The notes under the pieces: generated by a model
What the model was told of the DNA's origin: nothing
Databases searched by the model: none
Seen by the model: the letters and a program-made list of their open reading frames with translations, nothing else
Source: Pseudomonadota bacterium
GTDB lineage: Bacteria; Pseudomonadota; Gammaproteobacteria; Steroidobacterales; Steroidobacteraceae
DNA: 64,000 bases
Direction of reading: 5' to 3'
Assembly: GCA_025356075.1 (NCBI GenBank)
Contig: JANXUT010000079.1
Location: 1 to 64,000, forward strand
Part shown: positions 27,055 to 36,317 of the stretch, in pieces
Numbering within the stretch: the first letter of the stretch is position 1
Layout: every line of letters starts with the position of its first letter
Translations under genes and position numbers: made by a program

Positions 27055-30000
27055 ATGAGTTCCTCACCCGATCCGGCCACCGTCGCGAGCAGCGAGGAAC
27101 GCGGGCGCTTGCGGTTCGTGAGCGCCGCCTCGCTCTTCGATGGCCACGACGCCGCCATCAACATCATCCGCCGGATCCTGCAAGCGCAGGGCGCCGAGGT
27201 CGTGCACCTCGGACACAATCGCTCCGTCGCCGAGATCGTGCGCGCCGCGATCCAGGAGGATGCCGACGGCATCGCCGTCAGCTCCTACCAGGGCGGCCAC
27301 AACGAGTACTTCAAGTACATGGTCGACATGCTCGCCGAGCGTGGCGCGGGGCACATCCGCATCGTCGTCGGTGGTGGCGGCACGATCGCGCCCGATGAGA
27401 TCGCGATGCTCGAGAAGCACGGCGTCGAGAAGATCTACACGCCGAACGACGGCCTGACTCTCGGTCTCGACGGGATGATCGGCGATGTGCTGAAGCGCGT
27501 GCGCGCGTGGGCGAGGCCGCTCTTCACGCCGGGGCCCATCGAGGCGGGCGACCAGCAGCGACTCGCGCAGGCGATCTCGGTGTTCGAGAGCGAGGAATCC
27601 GCCGCCGCCGAGGCCTTGCGCCACGCCGCCCAGAAGACGCTGAACCGCCCGCCGGTGATCGGCATCACGGGCACGGGCGGCGCCGGCAAGTCCTCGCTGA
27701 CGGATGAGCTCCTGGCGCGTTTCCTCAGGTTCTTCCCCGACCGGCGCGTCGCGGTCGTCGCAATGGACCCCACCCGGCGGCGCACGGGCGGCGCGCTCCT
27801 CGGCGACCGCATCCGCATGAACGCGCTCGACCACGAGCGCGTGTTTATGCGCTCGCTCGCGACCAGGCGCCAGAACCTCGCGACGAGCCCGGTGCTCGCG
27901 GACACCATCCAGCTCCTCAAGTTCGCCGGCTTCGACCTCATCGTCATCGAGACGGCCGGCATCGGCCAAAGCGACACCGAGATCGTCGACCTCACGGACC
28001 TTTCCCTCTACGTGATGACGGGCGAGTACGGCGCCGCGAGCCAGCTCGAAAAGATCGACATGCTCGACTTCGCCGACTTCATCGTGCTCAACAAGTTCGA
28101 GAAGCGTGGCGCGGAGGATGCGCTGCGCGATGTGCGCAAGCAGTGGCGGCGCAACCACCACGAGCGCGCGCGGATAGCCGACGAGTCGGTGCCGGTGTTC
28201 CCGACGATCGCGAGCCAGTTCAACGATTCGGGCGTCAATTCGCTCTTCCTCGCGCTCTGCGCGCGGCTCGAGGAGCAGTGGGGTCGGCTGAAGCCGTGGA
28301 GCGTCGCGGCGCTCGCGCCGACCGGCTTCCCGAAGCGCGCCGCGGTGATCCCGGGAGACCGGGTGCGCTACCTCGCCGAGATCGCCAACGCCGGGCGGGC
28401 GCTTGGGCTGCGCATCGAGAAGGAAGCGGCGGCGGCTTCGCGCCTCGAGGCCTGCCGGGCAGCGCTCGCGGAGCTGGGCGATGCCAACCTGCCGGCGCCG
28501 CTCGAGCGTTGTGCCGACAGTGCAACGGCGGCCGCGGATCCTGCGATCGCGACGCTTCGGCGCGCCTACAACCTAGCTCTGGAGGCGATCGGGACGGAGG
28601 GCCTCGAGCTCCTGCGCGGCTGGCCGGCGCGGGCGAGGAACGCCACCGACCCCGAATACAGCTACGTCGTGCGCGGCCGCGAACTGAAAGGCCCGAACTA
28701 CACCGAGTCCCTGTCGCAGCAGCAGATCCCGAAGATCGCCGTGCCGCATTTTCGCGGCGCCGCGGACCTGCTCGCATGGCTGAGGCGCGAGAACCTGCCG
28801 GGTTCCTACCCGTACACCGGCGGCGTCTATCCGTACCGGCGCGAGGAAGAGGACCCGATCCGCATGTTCGCGGGCGAGGGGATGCCGGAGCGCACCAACC
28901 GGCGCTTCCACTACCTCGGCGCGAATTCACCCGCCAAGCGCCTCTCGACGGCCTTCGACTCGACGACGCTCTACGGCGAGGATCCCGACAACCGGCCCGA
29001 CATCTACGGGCGCGTCGGCAACTCCGGCGTCTCGATAGCGACGCTCGATGATATGAAGCGGCTCTATTCGGGCTTCGACCTCTGCGCACCGCTCACGTCG
29101 GTGTCGATGACGATCAATGGGCCCGCACCGATGATCCTCGCGATGTTCCTGAACACCGTCATCGACCAGCGCATCGAGCGGCATCTGCGGGAAGCGGGCT
29201 CCTGGCCCGCGGCCGAGGCCGCGATAGCCGAGCGCTTCGAGGGCGGCACGCGCCCCGTCTACCGTGCCGAGCTGCCCGCCGGCAATAACGGCTACGGGCT
29301 CGGCCTGCTCGGCATCGCAGGGCTTGACCTCGTCGCGGCGGGCGTCCTCGATGCCGCCACCTACGAGCGGATCCGCAAGGAAGCGCTTGCGCAGGTCCGC
29401 GGCACCGTGCAGGCCGACATCCTCAAGGAGGACCAGGCGCAAAACACCTGCATCTTCTCGACCGAGTTCGCGCTCAGGATGATGGGCGACGTGCAGGCGT
29501 ACTTCATTGAGGAGAACGTCCGCAACTTCTACTCGGTCTCGATCTCCGGGTATCACATCGCCGAGGCGGGAGCGAACCCGATCAGCCAGCTCGCCTTCAC
29601 GCTCGCCAACGGCTTCACTATCGTGGAGTACTACCTCGCGCGCGGCATGAACGTCGATGACTTCGCGCCGAACCTGTCGTTCTTCTTCTCGAACGGCATG
29701 GACCCCGAGTACGCGGTCATCGGCCGCGTCGCGCGGCGCATCTGGGCGCGCGCGATGCGCGAGCGCTACGGCGCCGATGCGCGCAGCCAGATGCTGAAGT
29801 ACCACGTGCAGACGTCCGGGCGCTCGCTGCACGCGCGCGAGATCCAGTTCAACGACATCCGCACGACGCTGCAGGCGGTCTACGCGCTGTTCGACAACTG
29901 CAACAGCCTGCACACGAACGCCTACGACGAGGCGATCACGACGCCGACCGAGGAGAGCGTGCGCCGCGCGGTCGCGATCCAGCTCATCATCAACCGCGAG

Positions 30001-30501
30001 CTCGGCCTCAACAAGACGCAGAACCCCTGGCAGGGCTCCTTCGCGCTCGAGCAGCTCACCGACCTGGTCGAGGAGGCGGTGTTTCGCGAGTTCGATTCGA
30101 TCTCCGAACGCGGCGGCGTGCTCGGCGCGATGGAGACGATGTACCAGCGCGGCAAGATCCAGGAAGAGAGCCTCTACTACGAGCACAAGAAGCACGACGG
30201 CTCGCTGCCGATTGTCGGCGTCAATACATTCCTTGCCGCGAACGCCGCGACCGAGGAGAACCACGCGGCCGAGCTCATCCGCTCGACCGACGAGGAGAAG
30301 GACCTGCAGGTGAGCGCGGTTGATGCGTGGCGCAAGCGAAACGCGCGCCGCTCGGCGCCGGCGCTCCTGAAGCTCCAGGAAGTCGCCGCCGCCGGCGGCA
30401 ACGTGTTCGCCGAGCTCATGGATACCGTCAAGGTCGCCTCGCTCGGCGAGATCTCGGGCGCGCTTTACGCCGTCGGCGGTCGCTACCGGCGCAGCATGTA
30501 G
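27055..30501 (+). CDS. icmF: fused isobutyryl-CoA mutase with GTPase chaperone
   Basis: Adenosylcobalamin-dependent rearrangement of isobutyryl-CoA and butyryl-CoA; characterised IcmF enzymes can also act on isovaleryl-CoA/pivalyl-CoA. The 1148-residue protein has the IcmF order. An N-terminal B12-binding domain (LFDGHDAAINI, about residues 22-145) precedes a MeaI-type G-domain with P-loop GITGTGGAGKSS at 203-214. The mutase barrel (about 560-1100) contains GYHIAEAGANPISQ. The fused GTPase guards cofactor loading and repair. GAGGGCG precedes the ATG. Nearness to leucine and short-chain acyl-CoA genes fits a role in branched-chain carbon flow. Confidence 0.95.
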   Translation: MSSSPDPATVASSEERGRLRFVSAASLFDGHDAAINIIRRILQAQGAEVVHLGHNRSVAEIVRAAIQEDADGIAVSSYQGGHNEYFKYMVDMLAERGAGHIRIVVGGGGTIAPDEIAMLEKHGVEKIYTPNDGLTLGLDGMIGDVLKRVRAWARPLFTPGPIEAGDQQRLAQAISVFESEESAAAEALRHAAQKTLNRPPVIGITGTGGAGKSSLTDELLARFLRFFPDRRVAVVAMDPTRRRTGGALLGDRIRMNALDHERVFMRSLATRRQNLATSPVLADTIQLLKFAGFDLIVIETAGIGQSDTEIVDLTDLSLYVMTGEYGAASQLEKIDMLDFADFIVLNKFEKRGAEDALRDVRKQWRRNHHERARIADESVPVFPTIASQFNDSGVNSLFLALCARLEEQWGRLKPWSVAALAPTGFPKRAAVIPGDRVRYLAEIANAGRALGLRIEKEAAAASRLEACRAALAELGDANLPAPLERCADSATAAADPAIATLRRAYNLALEAIGTEGLELLRGWPARARNATDPEYSYVVRGRELKGPNYTESLSQQQIPKIAVPHFRGAADLLAWLRRENLPGSYPYTGGVYPYRREEEDPIRMFAGEGMPERTNRRFHYLGANSPAKRLSTAFDSTTLYGEDPDNRPDIYGRVGNSGVSIATLDDMKRLYSGFDLCAPLTSVSMTINGPAPMILAMFLNTVIDQRIERHLREAGSWPAAEAAIAERFEGGTRPVYRAELPAGNNGYGLGLLGIAGLDLVAAGVLDAATYERIRKEALAQVRGTVQADILKEDQAQNTCIFSTEFALRMMGDVQAYFIEENVRNFYSVSISGYHIAEAGANPISQLAFTLANGFTIVEYYLARGMNVDDFAPNLSFFFSNGMDPEYAVIGRVARRIWARAMRERYGADARSQMLKYHVQTSGRSLHAREIQFNDIRTTLQAVYALFDNCNSLHTNAYDEAITTPTEESVRRAVAIQLIINRELGLNKTQNPWQGSFALEQLTDLVEEAVFREFDSISERGGVLGAMETMYQRGKIQEESLYYEHKKHDGSLPIVGVNTFLAANAATEENHAAELIRSTDEEKDLQVSAVDAWRKRNARRSAPALLKLQEVAAAGGNVFAELMDTVKVASLGEISGALYAVGGRYRRSM

Positions 30502-30550
30502 GTCGCGCGGCGATGTAAGCTCACGTCCGGGACACTCCGGACAGGAAGTC

Positions 30551-32398
30551 ATGCGCAGCGCGTCCATTCTCTGGATCGCCTTCGTGGCCGCCGCCGCGCC
30601 GGTGCCGGCGCGAGCCGCGGGCGAAACCTGCGCAACGCTCGATGCATGCCTCGCTCGGCTGAGCGCGGTTGCGATTCTCCCGGGCGACTACGCGCATTCC
30701 CGGACACCCGGTGAAGACAGGCTGATCAAGCACCTGGTCAGCTTCGATGGTGCCGTGGCGCGGCTCGTGCCGCTCCTCAAGGATCCCGACGAACGGATCG
30801 CGCAGATCGCAGCTGCGGCGCTGCGCGATGCGAAGGTCATCGATCCGGCCTACCTGCCCGAGATCCGCGCGGGACTCGACCGGGGCCTCGCCTGGCTGCC
30901 GGCGGCGCTCGGCCGGATACCGAGTGCCGAGGCGGCCCGCGAAGCGGTGGCGCGCTTCCTCGCCTCGAAAAGCGCGCCCGGGAACCAGGAAGCGTATGCG
31001 ATCCAGCTCTCCGGGCGTCGTGCCGTGCCCTATATCCTCGCGGCGGCGCAGTGCCGAAGCGGCTGCCCGCCGGAGGCTGCGTCAAACCTGGCGGCGGTGT
31101 TGCGACGCATGGACGCGCCCTCGCGGCAGGCGGCGGGTCGGGGGTTGCTGCGCATCGCGCGCGAGCCGGGCGTGCCGCAGGCGACCGCGCTCGGCGCGCT
31201 CACGATGATCGAGGCGCTCGGTCGCGCGGGCTGGGATCTCGAGGGCGGGCTCGTCGAATTGCGCCGCCAGCGGCCGGATCTCGGGGCGGGCATCGACGCG
31301 GCGCTGATCGGGATCGGTGCCGAGAACGCGGCGCCGATTCTCGCGCGCCAGCTCGAGCTGCGGCCGGCGGGCTTCGCGGCGATCTTCACGCTCGGCGAGG
31401 TCGCCCGCCTTGGCGAGGCGGGGCGGTCGGCGGGCCCGGCCGTCCTCGGCCGCCTCGAGGATCCGGACTGGGAGACGCGGCTCGGGGCGGCGCGGGCGCT
31501 CGGCTACATCGACTACCAGCCCGCCGTTCCCGCGCTGATTGCGGCGCTCGAGAACCCGGACGACGTGCGCCTCAACTGGGTGGCGGCCGGCTCGCTCGGG
31601 CGACTTGGCAACCCTGCGGCACGCGAGGCGCTCGAAAAGGCCGCCGCGCGGCACTGGTACCCGCCGGTGCGCCAGGCGGCGGCGACGGCCCTGGAGAGCC
31701 TCGCCGCAGTTGCGCGCGGCACGAGCCGCGCCGAGCCCCATACCGATTTCTTCGCGTACGAATACCTGGGCGCGACGGCGCCCGCCTGTGACCAGCCGTC
31801 GATCGGCACGATCGCCGAGCCACCCGGACGCAAGCTCTACTGGCGCCCCGACGCCGCCAGGCTTGCCGCGCTTGCCTGCGCGGTCGAGCCGGGCGCAGCA
31901 GCGCCGGCCGCCCCGACGGCGGGGGAGAAGGCGAAGCGCGAGGCGACCTGCGGTGCGCGCAACGTCGAGGCCATGATCGCGAACTCGCTCGCCGCCGAGC
32001 ACGCGCCGCACGTCGCGCTGCGCACGGCGCGCGGCTGGCTCGCCGGCGGCGATCGGGGCGAGTTCGGCGGCGAGCTTCAGTTCCTGGGCGATGATCATTC
32101 GCGCCAATTGATCCTGAATGAGAACGTCGCTGACATTTTTTCGCTCGGCACGCGCACGCTCGCTCTCACCGGCCTCGCTCACATGACCTTCAACCACGGC
32201 ATGATCTACGCGCTGACCGAGAGCGCAGACGGGTCGTGGTCGGCCGTGCGCTTTCGCAGCCTGCCGGGCGCACCGGCCGCCGCGTGGCTGACCGACACGA
32301 ACGAGCTGCTGATCAAGGTCCTTGGGGGCGGCACGGTCGTGCTCTCCGCCGACGGGGCGCTGCGCATGGCGGCGTGCCGGGCGCGCGCGCCACGGTAG
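30551..32398 (+). CDS. exported HEAT-repeat protein of unknown function
   Basis: A 615-residue protein with a signal peptide (residues 1-22, ending ARA). From about residue 60 to 400 it is built from HEAT/PBS-lyase-like helical repeats (for example LVPLLKDPDERIAQIAAAALRD and VPALIAALENPDDVRLNWVAAGSLGRLG). A cysteine-containing beta-rich C-terminal domain of about 130 residues follows. Such repeats bind protein partners. No catalytic motif is visible, and neighbours give no clear hint: icmF upstream is separated by 49 bases, and plsC is convergent. A GTCCGG/CCGGAC hairpin (30525-30542) lies directly before its AGGA ribosome-binding site. Confidence 0.75.
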   Translation: MRSASILWIAFVAAAAPVPARAAGETCATLDACLARLSAVAILPGDYAHSRTPGEDRLIKHLVSFDGAVARLVPLLKDPDERIAQIAAAALRDAKVIDPAYLPEIRAGLDRGLAWLPAALGRIPSAEAAREAVARFLASKSAPGNQEAYAIQLSGRRAVPYILAAAQCRSGCPPEAASNLAAVLRRMDAPSRQAAGRGLLRIAREPGVPQATALGALTMIEALGRAGWDLEGGLVELRRQRPDLGAGIDAALIGIGAENAAPILARQLELRPAGFAAIFTLGEVARLGEAGRSAGPAVLGRLEDPDWETRLGAARALGYIDYQPAVPALIAALENPDDVRLNWVAAGSLGRLGNPAAREALEKAAARHWYPPVRQAAATALESLAAVARGTSRAEPHTDFFAYEYLGATAPACDQPSIGTIAEPPGRKLYWRPDAARLAALACAVEPGAAAPAAPTAGEKAKREATCGARNVEAMIANSLAAEHAPHVALRTARGWLAGGDRGEFGGELQFLGDDHSRQLILNENVADIFSLGTRTLALTGLAHMTFNHGMIYALTESADGSWSAVRFRSLPGAPAAAWLTDTNELLIKVLGGGTVVLSADGALRMAACRARAPR

Positions 32399-32415
32399 CC
32401 GGCGCCGGGACGCGC

Positions 32416-33138
32416 TCAAGCCTCGAGGTCGGGCTCGTCGATGCGCGCGAGGATCGCCGCGCGCGCGGCCTGCCTGAGCTTCACCGCCCCGTCGCGTTCG
32501 GCCGCATCCGGCGGCGCGATGGGCTCGAGGATCTCGACCTCGATGCGACCCAGGCGCGGCAGTGCCGAGGCGGGCGGCAGTACGCGCCTTGCTCCGCGGA
32601 TCGCGACCGGGACGACCGGCAGGGAATTTCGGTGCGCGGTGACGAAGGCGCCGGAGTGAAAGCGGCCGAGGCCGACAGCGTCCGTGAACGTGCCTTCGGG
32701 GAAGAACGCGAGCGCCTGGCCGCCGGCCGCGGCGCGCAGGACGCGCCTCGCATCGACTCCGCCCTTGTGCCGGTCGAAGCGCTCGACGAACTCCGAGCCG
32801 AGGCGCCGTAGCAGCAGCCCCGCGACCGGCACGCGCCCCATCTCGCTCTTGATGACGAAGGCGAAGTGGGCGGGCAGCGCCGCCTGCAGCACCACGCCAT
32901 CGATGTAGCTCGTGTGATTGGCCACGACGACCGCGGCGCCCGGGGGCAGCCGGTCGAGGCCCGTCACGTGCAGGCGGATGCCCGACAACAAGAAGAAGGT
33001 CCGCGCGGCGGCGCGCGCGATGCCGCGACGCAGCGTCACCCGCGGAGCCGGCAGGCCGACGATGAGAGCCGCCAGCGCGACCGCGACAAAGACGGCAGCG
33101 CACCAGGCGGCGTAAGGAAGCCGTAAGACTGACCTCAC
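32416..33138 (-). CDS. 1-acyl-sn-glycerol-3-phosphate acyltransferase family (PlsC-like)
   Basis: Inner-membrane acyltransferase of 240 residues, probably acylating lysophosphatidic acid or a related lipid. The catalytic HX4D motif is H75...D80 in NHTSYIDG, and FPEGTFT (147-152) is the glycerolphosphate-binding motif; an N-terminal hydrophobic helix covers about residues 9-30. Several PlsC paralogues usually exist per genome, so this may not be the essential copy. It is transcribed from a promoter at 33173-33201, away from xerD. Confidence 0.88.
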   Translation of the reverse strand: MRSVLRLPYAAWCAAVFVAVALAALIVGLPAPRVTLRRGIARAAARTFFLLSGIRLHVTGLDRLPPGAAVVVANHTSYIDGVVLQAALPAHFAFVIKSEMGRVPVAGLLLRRLGSEFVERFDRHKGGVDARRVLRAAAGGQALAFFPEGTFTDAVGLGRFHSGAFVTAHRNSLPVVPVAIRGARRVLPPASALPRLGRIEVEILEPIAPPDAAERDGAVKLRQAARAAILARIDEPDLEA

Positions 33139-33172
33139 GGCGCCGGCTCGGCTAGGGGGGGTGGCGACGGGC

Positions 33173-33201
33173 TTAATGTGAACTGATTCTCTTTATGTAA
33201 A
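33173..33201 (-). promoter_or_regulatory. candidate sigma70 promoter of the plsC-like gene
   Basis: On the minus strand, TTTACA (33201-33196) and CATTAA (33178-33173) are separated by 17 bases, in a short AT-rich island about 35 bases before the gene start. The -35 differs from consensus at one position. The rest of the 246-base gap up to xerD (33139-33384) is GC-rich and shows no other clear element. Confidence 0.5.
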
Positions 33202-33384
33202 CCCGCGCGCCCATTCGTGAGGCAGGTCACGCACCGCCCGGGGGGTGCTGGCGATACTGATCCGGAACGTCCGCCACCCGGCGGCACGCAACGGACGATT
33301 AGCGCTCGAGGACGCCGCGCGGATTGTGCCGGTCCTTACCGGAGTTGCCCAGTGTCGCGGCCCAAGAGCGAACCCAAGGTACAG

Positions 33385-34338
33385 ATGAACTCGGTCGCCA
33401 AGTCTGCAGTGCTCCCGAGCACGGCCCGGCCTGCCAAGGACGGGGTTGTCGATGCGGATCCGGCCATCAGCCGGTTCCTCGACGCCGTCTGGATGGAACG
33501 CGGGCTGTCGCAGAACACGCTCGCGGCCTACCGGGCCGACCTCACCGCGCTCACCCGCTGGCTCGATGAGCGTCGTCTCGTCGTGACCTGCACGACGCGC
33601 GCGGATCTCGTGGCGTTCATCGCCTGGCGCGTCGAGGCCGGCGCCCGTCCCCGCTCGACCGCCCGGCAGCTGTCGAGCTTCCGCCGCTTCTTCCGGTTCC
33701 TGCTGCGCGAAGGCACCGTGACCGACGACCCGACCGCGCAGATCGCGATGCCGAAGATCGGTCGCTCGTTGCCGAAGTCGCTGACCGAGGACGAGGTCGA
33801 GTCGCTGCTCGCCGCTCCCACCGTCACCGACCCGCTCGGCCACCGCGACCGCACGATGCTCGAGGTCCTCTACGCGACGGGGCTCAGGGTATCCGAACTC
33901 GTCAACTTGAAGCACACCCAGGTCAACACCAACCAGGGCGTCATTCGCATCGTCGGCAAGGGCGACCGCGAGCGGCTGATCCCGCTCGGCGATGAATCGG
34001 TGCGCTGGCTCGCCGAGTTCGTGCGCGGACCGCGCACCGAGATCCTGCTCGAGCGCCAGACCGACTACCTGTTCCCGACACGGCGCGGCGATCGCATGAC
34101 GCGCCAGGCCTTCTGGCACATCATCAAGCGCTACGCGCGCAAGGCCGGGGTCCAGAAGGAACTCTCGCCGCACACGCTCAGGCACGCCTTCGCGACGCAT
34201 CTGCTGAATCGCGGCGCGGACCTTCGGGTCGTGCAGATGCTGCTCGGCCACAGCGACCTCTCGACGACGCAGATCTACACGCACGTCGCGCGCGAGCGCA
34301 TGAAAGAGCTGCACGCCCAGCATCACCCGCGCGGCTGA
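33385..34338 (+). CDS. xerD: tyrosine recombinase XerD
   Basis: Site-specific recombinase that, with XerC, resolves chromosome dimers at dif under FtsK control. The 317-residue product carries the SAM-like N-terminal DNA-binding domain (about 26-110) and the full catalytic set R168, K192, H263, R266, H289 and Y298, within the motifs ATGLRVSELVNL, HTLRHAFATHLL and GHSDLSTTQIYTH. The ATG at 33385 has AAGG upstream; a GTG at 33352 would add 11 residues. It is followed by dsbC after 83 bases, the xerD-dsbC order common in gammaproteobacteria. It is not an integrase of a mobile element: no att site or cargo is seen. Confidence 0.93.
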   Translation: MNSVAKSAVLPSTARPAKDGVVDADPAISRFLDAVWMERGLSQNTLAAYRADLTALTRWLDERRLVVTCTTRADLVAFIAWRVEAGARPRSTARQLSSFRRFFRFLLREGTVTDDPTAQIAMPKIGRSLPKSLTEDEVESLLAAPTVTDPLGHRDRTMLEVLYATGLRVSELVNLKHTQVNTNQGVIRIVGKGDRERLIPLGDESVRWLAEFVRGPRTEILLERQTDYLFPTRRGDRMTRQAFWHIIKRYARKAGVQKELSPHTLRHAFATHLLNRGADLRVVQMLLGHSDLSTTQIYTHVARERMKELHAQHHPRG

Positions 34339-34362
34339 CCGCCCCGCACGCTCTGCTAGACT
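34335..34362 (+). promoter_or_regulatory. possible promoter of dsbC
   Basis: CTGACC (34335-34340) and TAGACT (34357-34362) with a 16-base spacer lie at the xerD stop and 60 bases ahead of the dsbC ATG. The boxes are moderate matches only. Confidence 0.35.
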
Positions 34363-34421
34363 CGCGGAACTTAAGCGCCAGCGGCTCGGTCGTACGACCT
34401 GCCGGCCCCGGAGTTCCTTCA

Positions 34422-35225
34422 ATGCCCAGCGCGAGTCCCCGCTCCTCGAGCCCCATCGCCCGGCTGCTGCTGGTTGGCGCCGTCGCGACCTTCGGCTTCG
34501 CCTCGCTCGCCGCGGCGCCCGCGCCGAAGGCCGATACGCCGGCAAAGGTCGACGCGCAGCCCAAGGCCGATCCCCGCAGCGTGATCGCCAAGCACCTCGA
34601 GGTCGATATCGCCTCGGTGCAGCCGAGCGTGCTGCCAGGCATCTTCGAGGTCGCCCGTGGCGCCGAGGTGCTCTACGTCTCGAGCGACGGGCAGTACGCC
34701 CTCTCGGGCGACCTGTTCGTGACGGCGACCGGCAAGAACCTGAGCGAGCAGCGGCGCATCGAGGCGCGCTCGATTGCGCTCCGGGGCGTGTCCGACGCCG
34801 ATGCGATCATCTTTGAGCCCAAGCACGCGCGTTACACCGTCACCGTGTTCACCGACGTCGACTGCGCCTACTGCAGGAAGCTCCACAGCGAGATCGCCGA
34901 GTACAACCGGCTCGGCATCCGTATCAAGTACCTGTCCTTCCCCCGCACGGGTCCCAACACCGACGCGTGGCACAAGGCCGAGGTCGTCTGGTGCGCGGCC
35001 GACCGTCGCGAGGCGCTGACCCGCGCGAAGCTGGGAGGCGAGCTGACCGGCAAGTCGGACTGCCCGACGCCGATCGCGCGCTCCTACGAACTCGGCCAGG
35101 AACTCGGCATACGCGGCACGCCTGGCATCTTCACCGAGGGCGGCGAGTACCTGCCTGGCTACTATTCTCCGGAGCGGCTGATCCAGCGGCTCAAGGAGCT
35201 TGAGCCGAAGCCGCCGGCGGGCTGA
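34422..35225 (+). CDS. dsbC: thiol:disulfide interchange protein DsbC
   Basis: Periplasmic disulfide isomerase of 267 residues with a signal peptide (hydrophobic about 12-31). An N-terminal dimerisation domain of the DsbC/DsbG type covers about 50-120, and a thioredoxin domain carries the active site C148-A-Y-C151. The cis-proline is in RGTPGIF. The usual DsbC active site is CGYC; the alanine here may shift redox potential slightly. A second cysteine pair (in VVWCAAD and KSDCPTP) matches the structural disulfide of DsbC. It needs DsbD for reduction, which is not in the window. Confidence 0.92.
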   Translation: MPSASPRSSSPIARLLLVGAVATFGFASLAAAPAPKADTPAKVDAQPKADPRSVIAKHLEVDIASVQPSVLPGIFEVARGAEVLYVSSDGQYALSGDLFVTATGKNLSEQRRIEARSIALRGVSDADAIIFEPKHARYTVTVFTDVDCAYCRKLHSEIAEYNRLGIRIKYLSFPRTGPNTDAWHKAEVVWCAADRREALTRAKLGGELTGKSDCPTPIARSYELGQELGIRGTPGIFTEGGEYLPGYYSPERLIQRLKELEPKPPAG

Positions 35226-35301
35226 CGCTCGCGCGGACGCGTGGCATCCCGGGCTGGTGAGCGAGCGCGGGCGGCGTTCGGCCGCTCACGCCGCGCGCGA
35301 G

Positions 35302-35335
35302 GGGGGTCGACCCCCGGGAGCGCTGCCTAGCGCTC
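35302..35335. terminator. back-to-back GC hairpins between convergent dsbC and fdxA
   Basis: GGGGGTCGACCCCC (35302-35315) is a perfect palindrome with a TCGA loop. It is followed by GAGCGCT/AGCGCTC (35318-35335) with a 4-base loop that spans the fdxA stop. Neither has a T tract, so this would be a bidirectional structural barrier or a non-canonical terminator; assignment rests on position. Confidence 0.4.
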
Positions 35336-35650
35336 GAGCAGCGCCCGCTTGCCGGGCTTGCCTTTCCACTCGTCGGCATCCGCCGGCGGCGGCCCCATCT
35401 CGGTGATGACCGGCCATTTCTTGGCGAGCTCGGCGTTCAGCTTCAGGAACTCTTCCTGGCCCTTCGGGATCTCTTCTTCCGAATAGATCGCCTCGACCGG
35501 GCATTCCGGTTCGCACAGCGTGCAGTCGATGCACTCATCCGGATCGATGACGAGGAAGTTCGGGCCCTCGTGGAAGCAGTCCACCGGACACACTTCCACG
35601 CAGTCCATGTACTTGCACTTGATGCAGCTTTCGGTGACGACGAACGTCAT
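35327..35650 (-). CDS. fdxA: 7Fe ferredoxin ([3Fe-4S]/[4Fe-4S])
   Basis: A 107-residue soluble electron carrier. Cysteines 9, 17 and 50 should bind the [3Fe-4S] cluster, and 21, 40, 43 and 46 the [4Fe-4S] cluster, as in Azotobacter FdI-type proteins; C12 and C25 are the extra conserved residues. Long C-terminal residues 60-107 are typical of the FdxA group. Its electron partners are unknown. Transcription probably starts from the TATAGAAT box 66 bases upstream. Confidence 0.95.
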   Translation of the reverse strand: MTFVVTESCIKCKYMDCVEVCPVDCFHEGPNFLVIDPDECIDCTLCEPECPVEAIYSEEEIPKGQEEFLKLNAELAKKWPVITEMGPPPADADEWKGKPGKRALLER

Positions 35651-35715
35651 ACGTCTTTCCTGCCCTTTGGCACGATCCAGGCTCTCGGCGCGCGGCGGCG
35701 TGCCGCGGGGGGGCC

Positions 35716-35723
35716 ATTCTATA
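35716..35723 (-). promoter_or_regulatory. candidate -10 element of fdxA
   Basis: TATAGAAT on the minus strand lies 66-73 bases before the fdxA ATG, just past the Nudix stop. The same octamer precedes ndk at 53781-53788. No clear -35 box is seen upstream. Confidence 0.4.
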
Positions 35724-35732
35724 CGAGGCGAC

Positions 35733-36290
35733 TTACGGGGGCGTCGCGCGCCGCCACGCCGGCCGGTCGAAATCGGTCGAGTGCAGCCGCTCGAGGCCGA
35801 GGCTGCGGTCCTCGAGGTAGCGCCTGAGTGCGAACTCGACGCTCGGGAAGGCGATCTCGGGCCACGGGATGTCCTCGATCGGGACGAGCTCGACCTCGAG
35901 GCTCTCGGCGCCGACGCCGAAATCGGGGCGCGGCAGCCGGGCGCGGTACATCACGTGGACCTGGTGCGCATGCACGACGTTGACGATGGCGAGGAGGCTG
36001 CCGATCGTGACCTCGGCGAGCGCCTCCTCGAGCGATTCGCGCGCGGCGGCGGCCTCGAGCGTCTCGCCGTTCTCCATGAATCCCGCCGGCACGGTCCAGT
36101 AGCCGAGCCTCGGCTCGATGGCCCGCTTGCAGAGGAGGATCCTGCCCTCGTGCTCCGGCACGCAGCCGACCACGAGCTTCGGGTTCTCGTAGTGGATCGC
36201 GTGGCAGGCGGGGCACACGAACCTTGGCAGGTTGTCGCCGTCGGGGACCCGTACCTCGACCGCCTGGCCGCAGTTGCTGCAAAACTTCAT
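35733..36290 (-). CDS. zinc-ribbon Nudix hydrolase
   Basis: A 185-residue protein with an N-terminal zinc ribbon (C4, C7, C26, C29) and a Nudix domain, the layout of NudC-like and ADP-ribose pyrophosphatase-like hydrolases that cleave nucleoside diphosphates linked to another group. The Nudix box runs from G70 through E76, R84, E85, E88 and E89. The glycine usually two residues after the last glutamate is leucine (L91). Metal-binding glutamates are intact, so activity is plausible. The start lies 27 bases beyond tRNA-Leu with no ribosome-binding site, so it may be read from the tRNA transcript. Confidence 0.87.
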   Translation of the reverse strand: MKFCSNCGQAVEVRVPDGDNLPRFVCPACHAIHYENPKLVVGCVPEHEGRILLCKRAIEPRLGYWTVPAGFMENGETLEAAAARESLEEALAEVTIGSLLAIVNVVHAHQVHVMYRARLPRPDFGVGAESLEVELVPIEDIPWPEIAFPSVEFALRRYLEDRSLGLERLHSTDFDRPAWRRATPP

Positions 36291-36317
36291 GGTGTCGGGG
36301 CGGCTGTGCGGGTGGCG

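Noticed and set aside
33385-34338. Integrase of a mobile element
   Set aside because: The protein has XerD length and motif order, is next to dsbC as in many gammaproteobacteria, and no att repeat or cargo region is seen near the tRNA-Leu.
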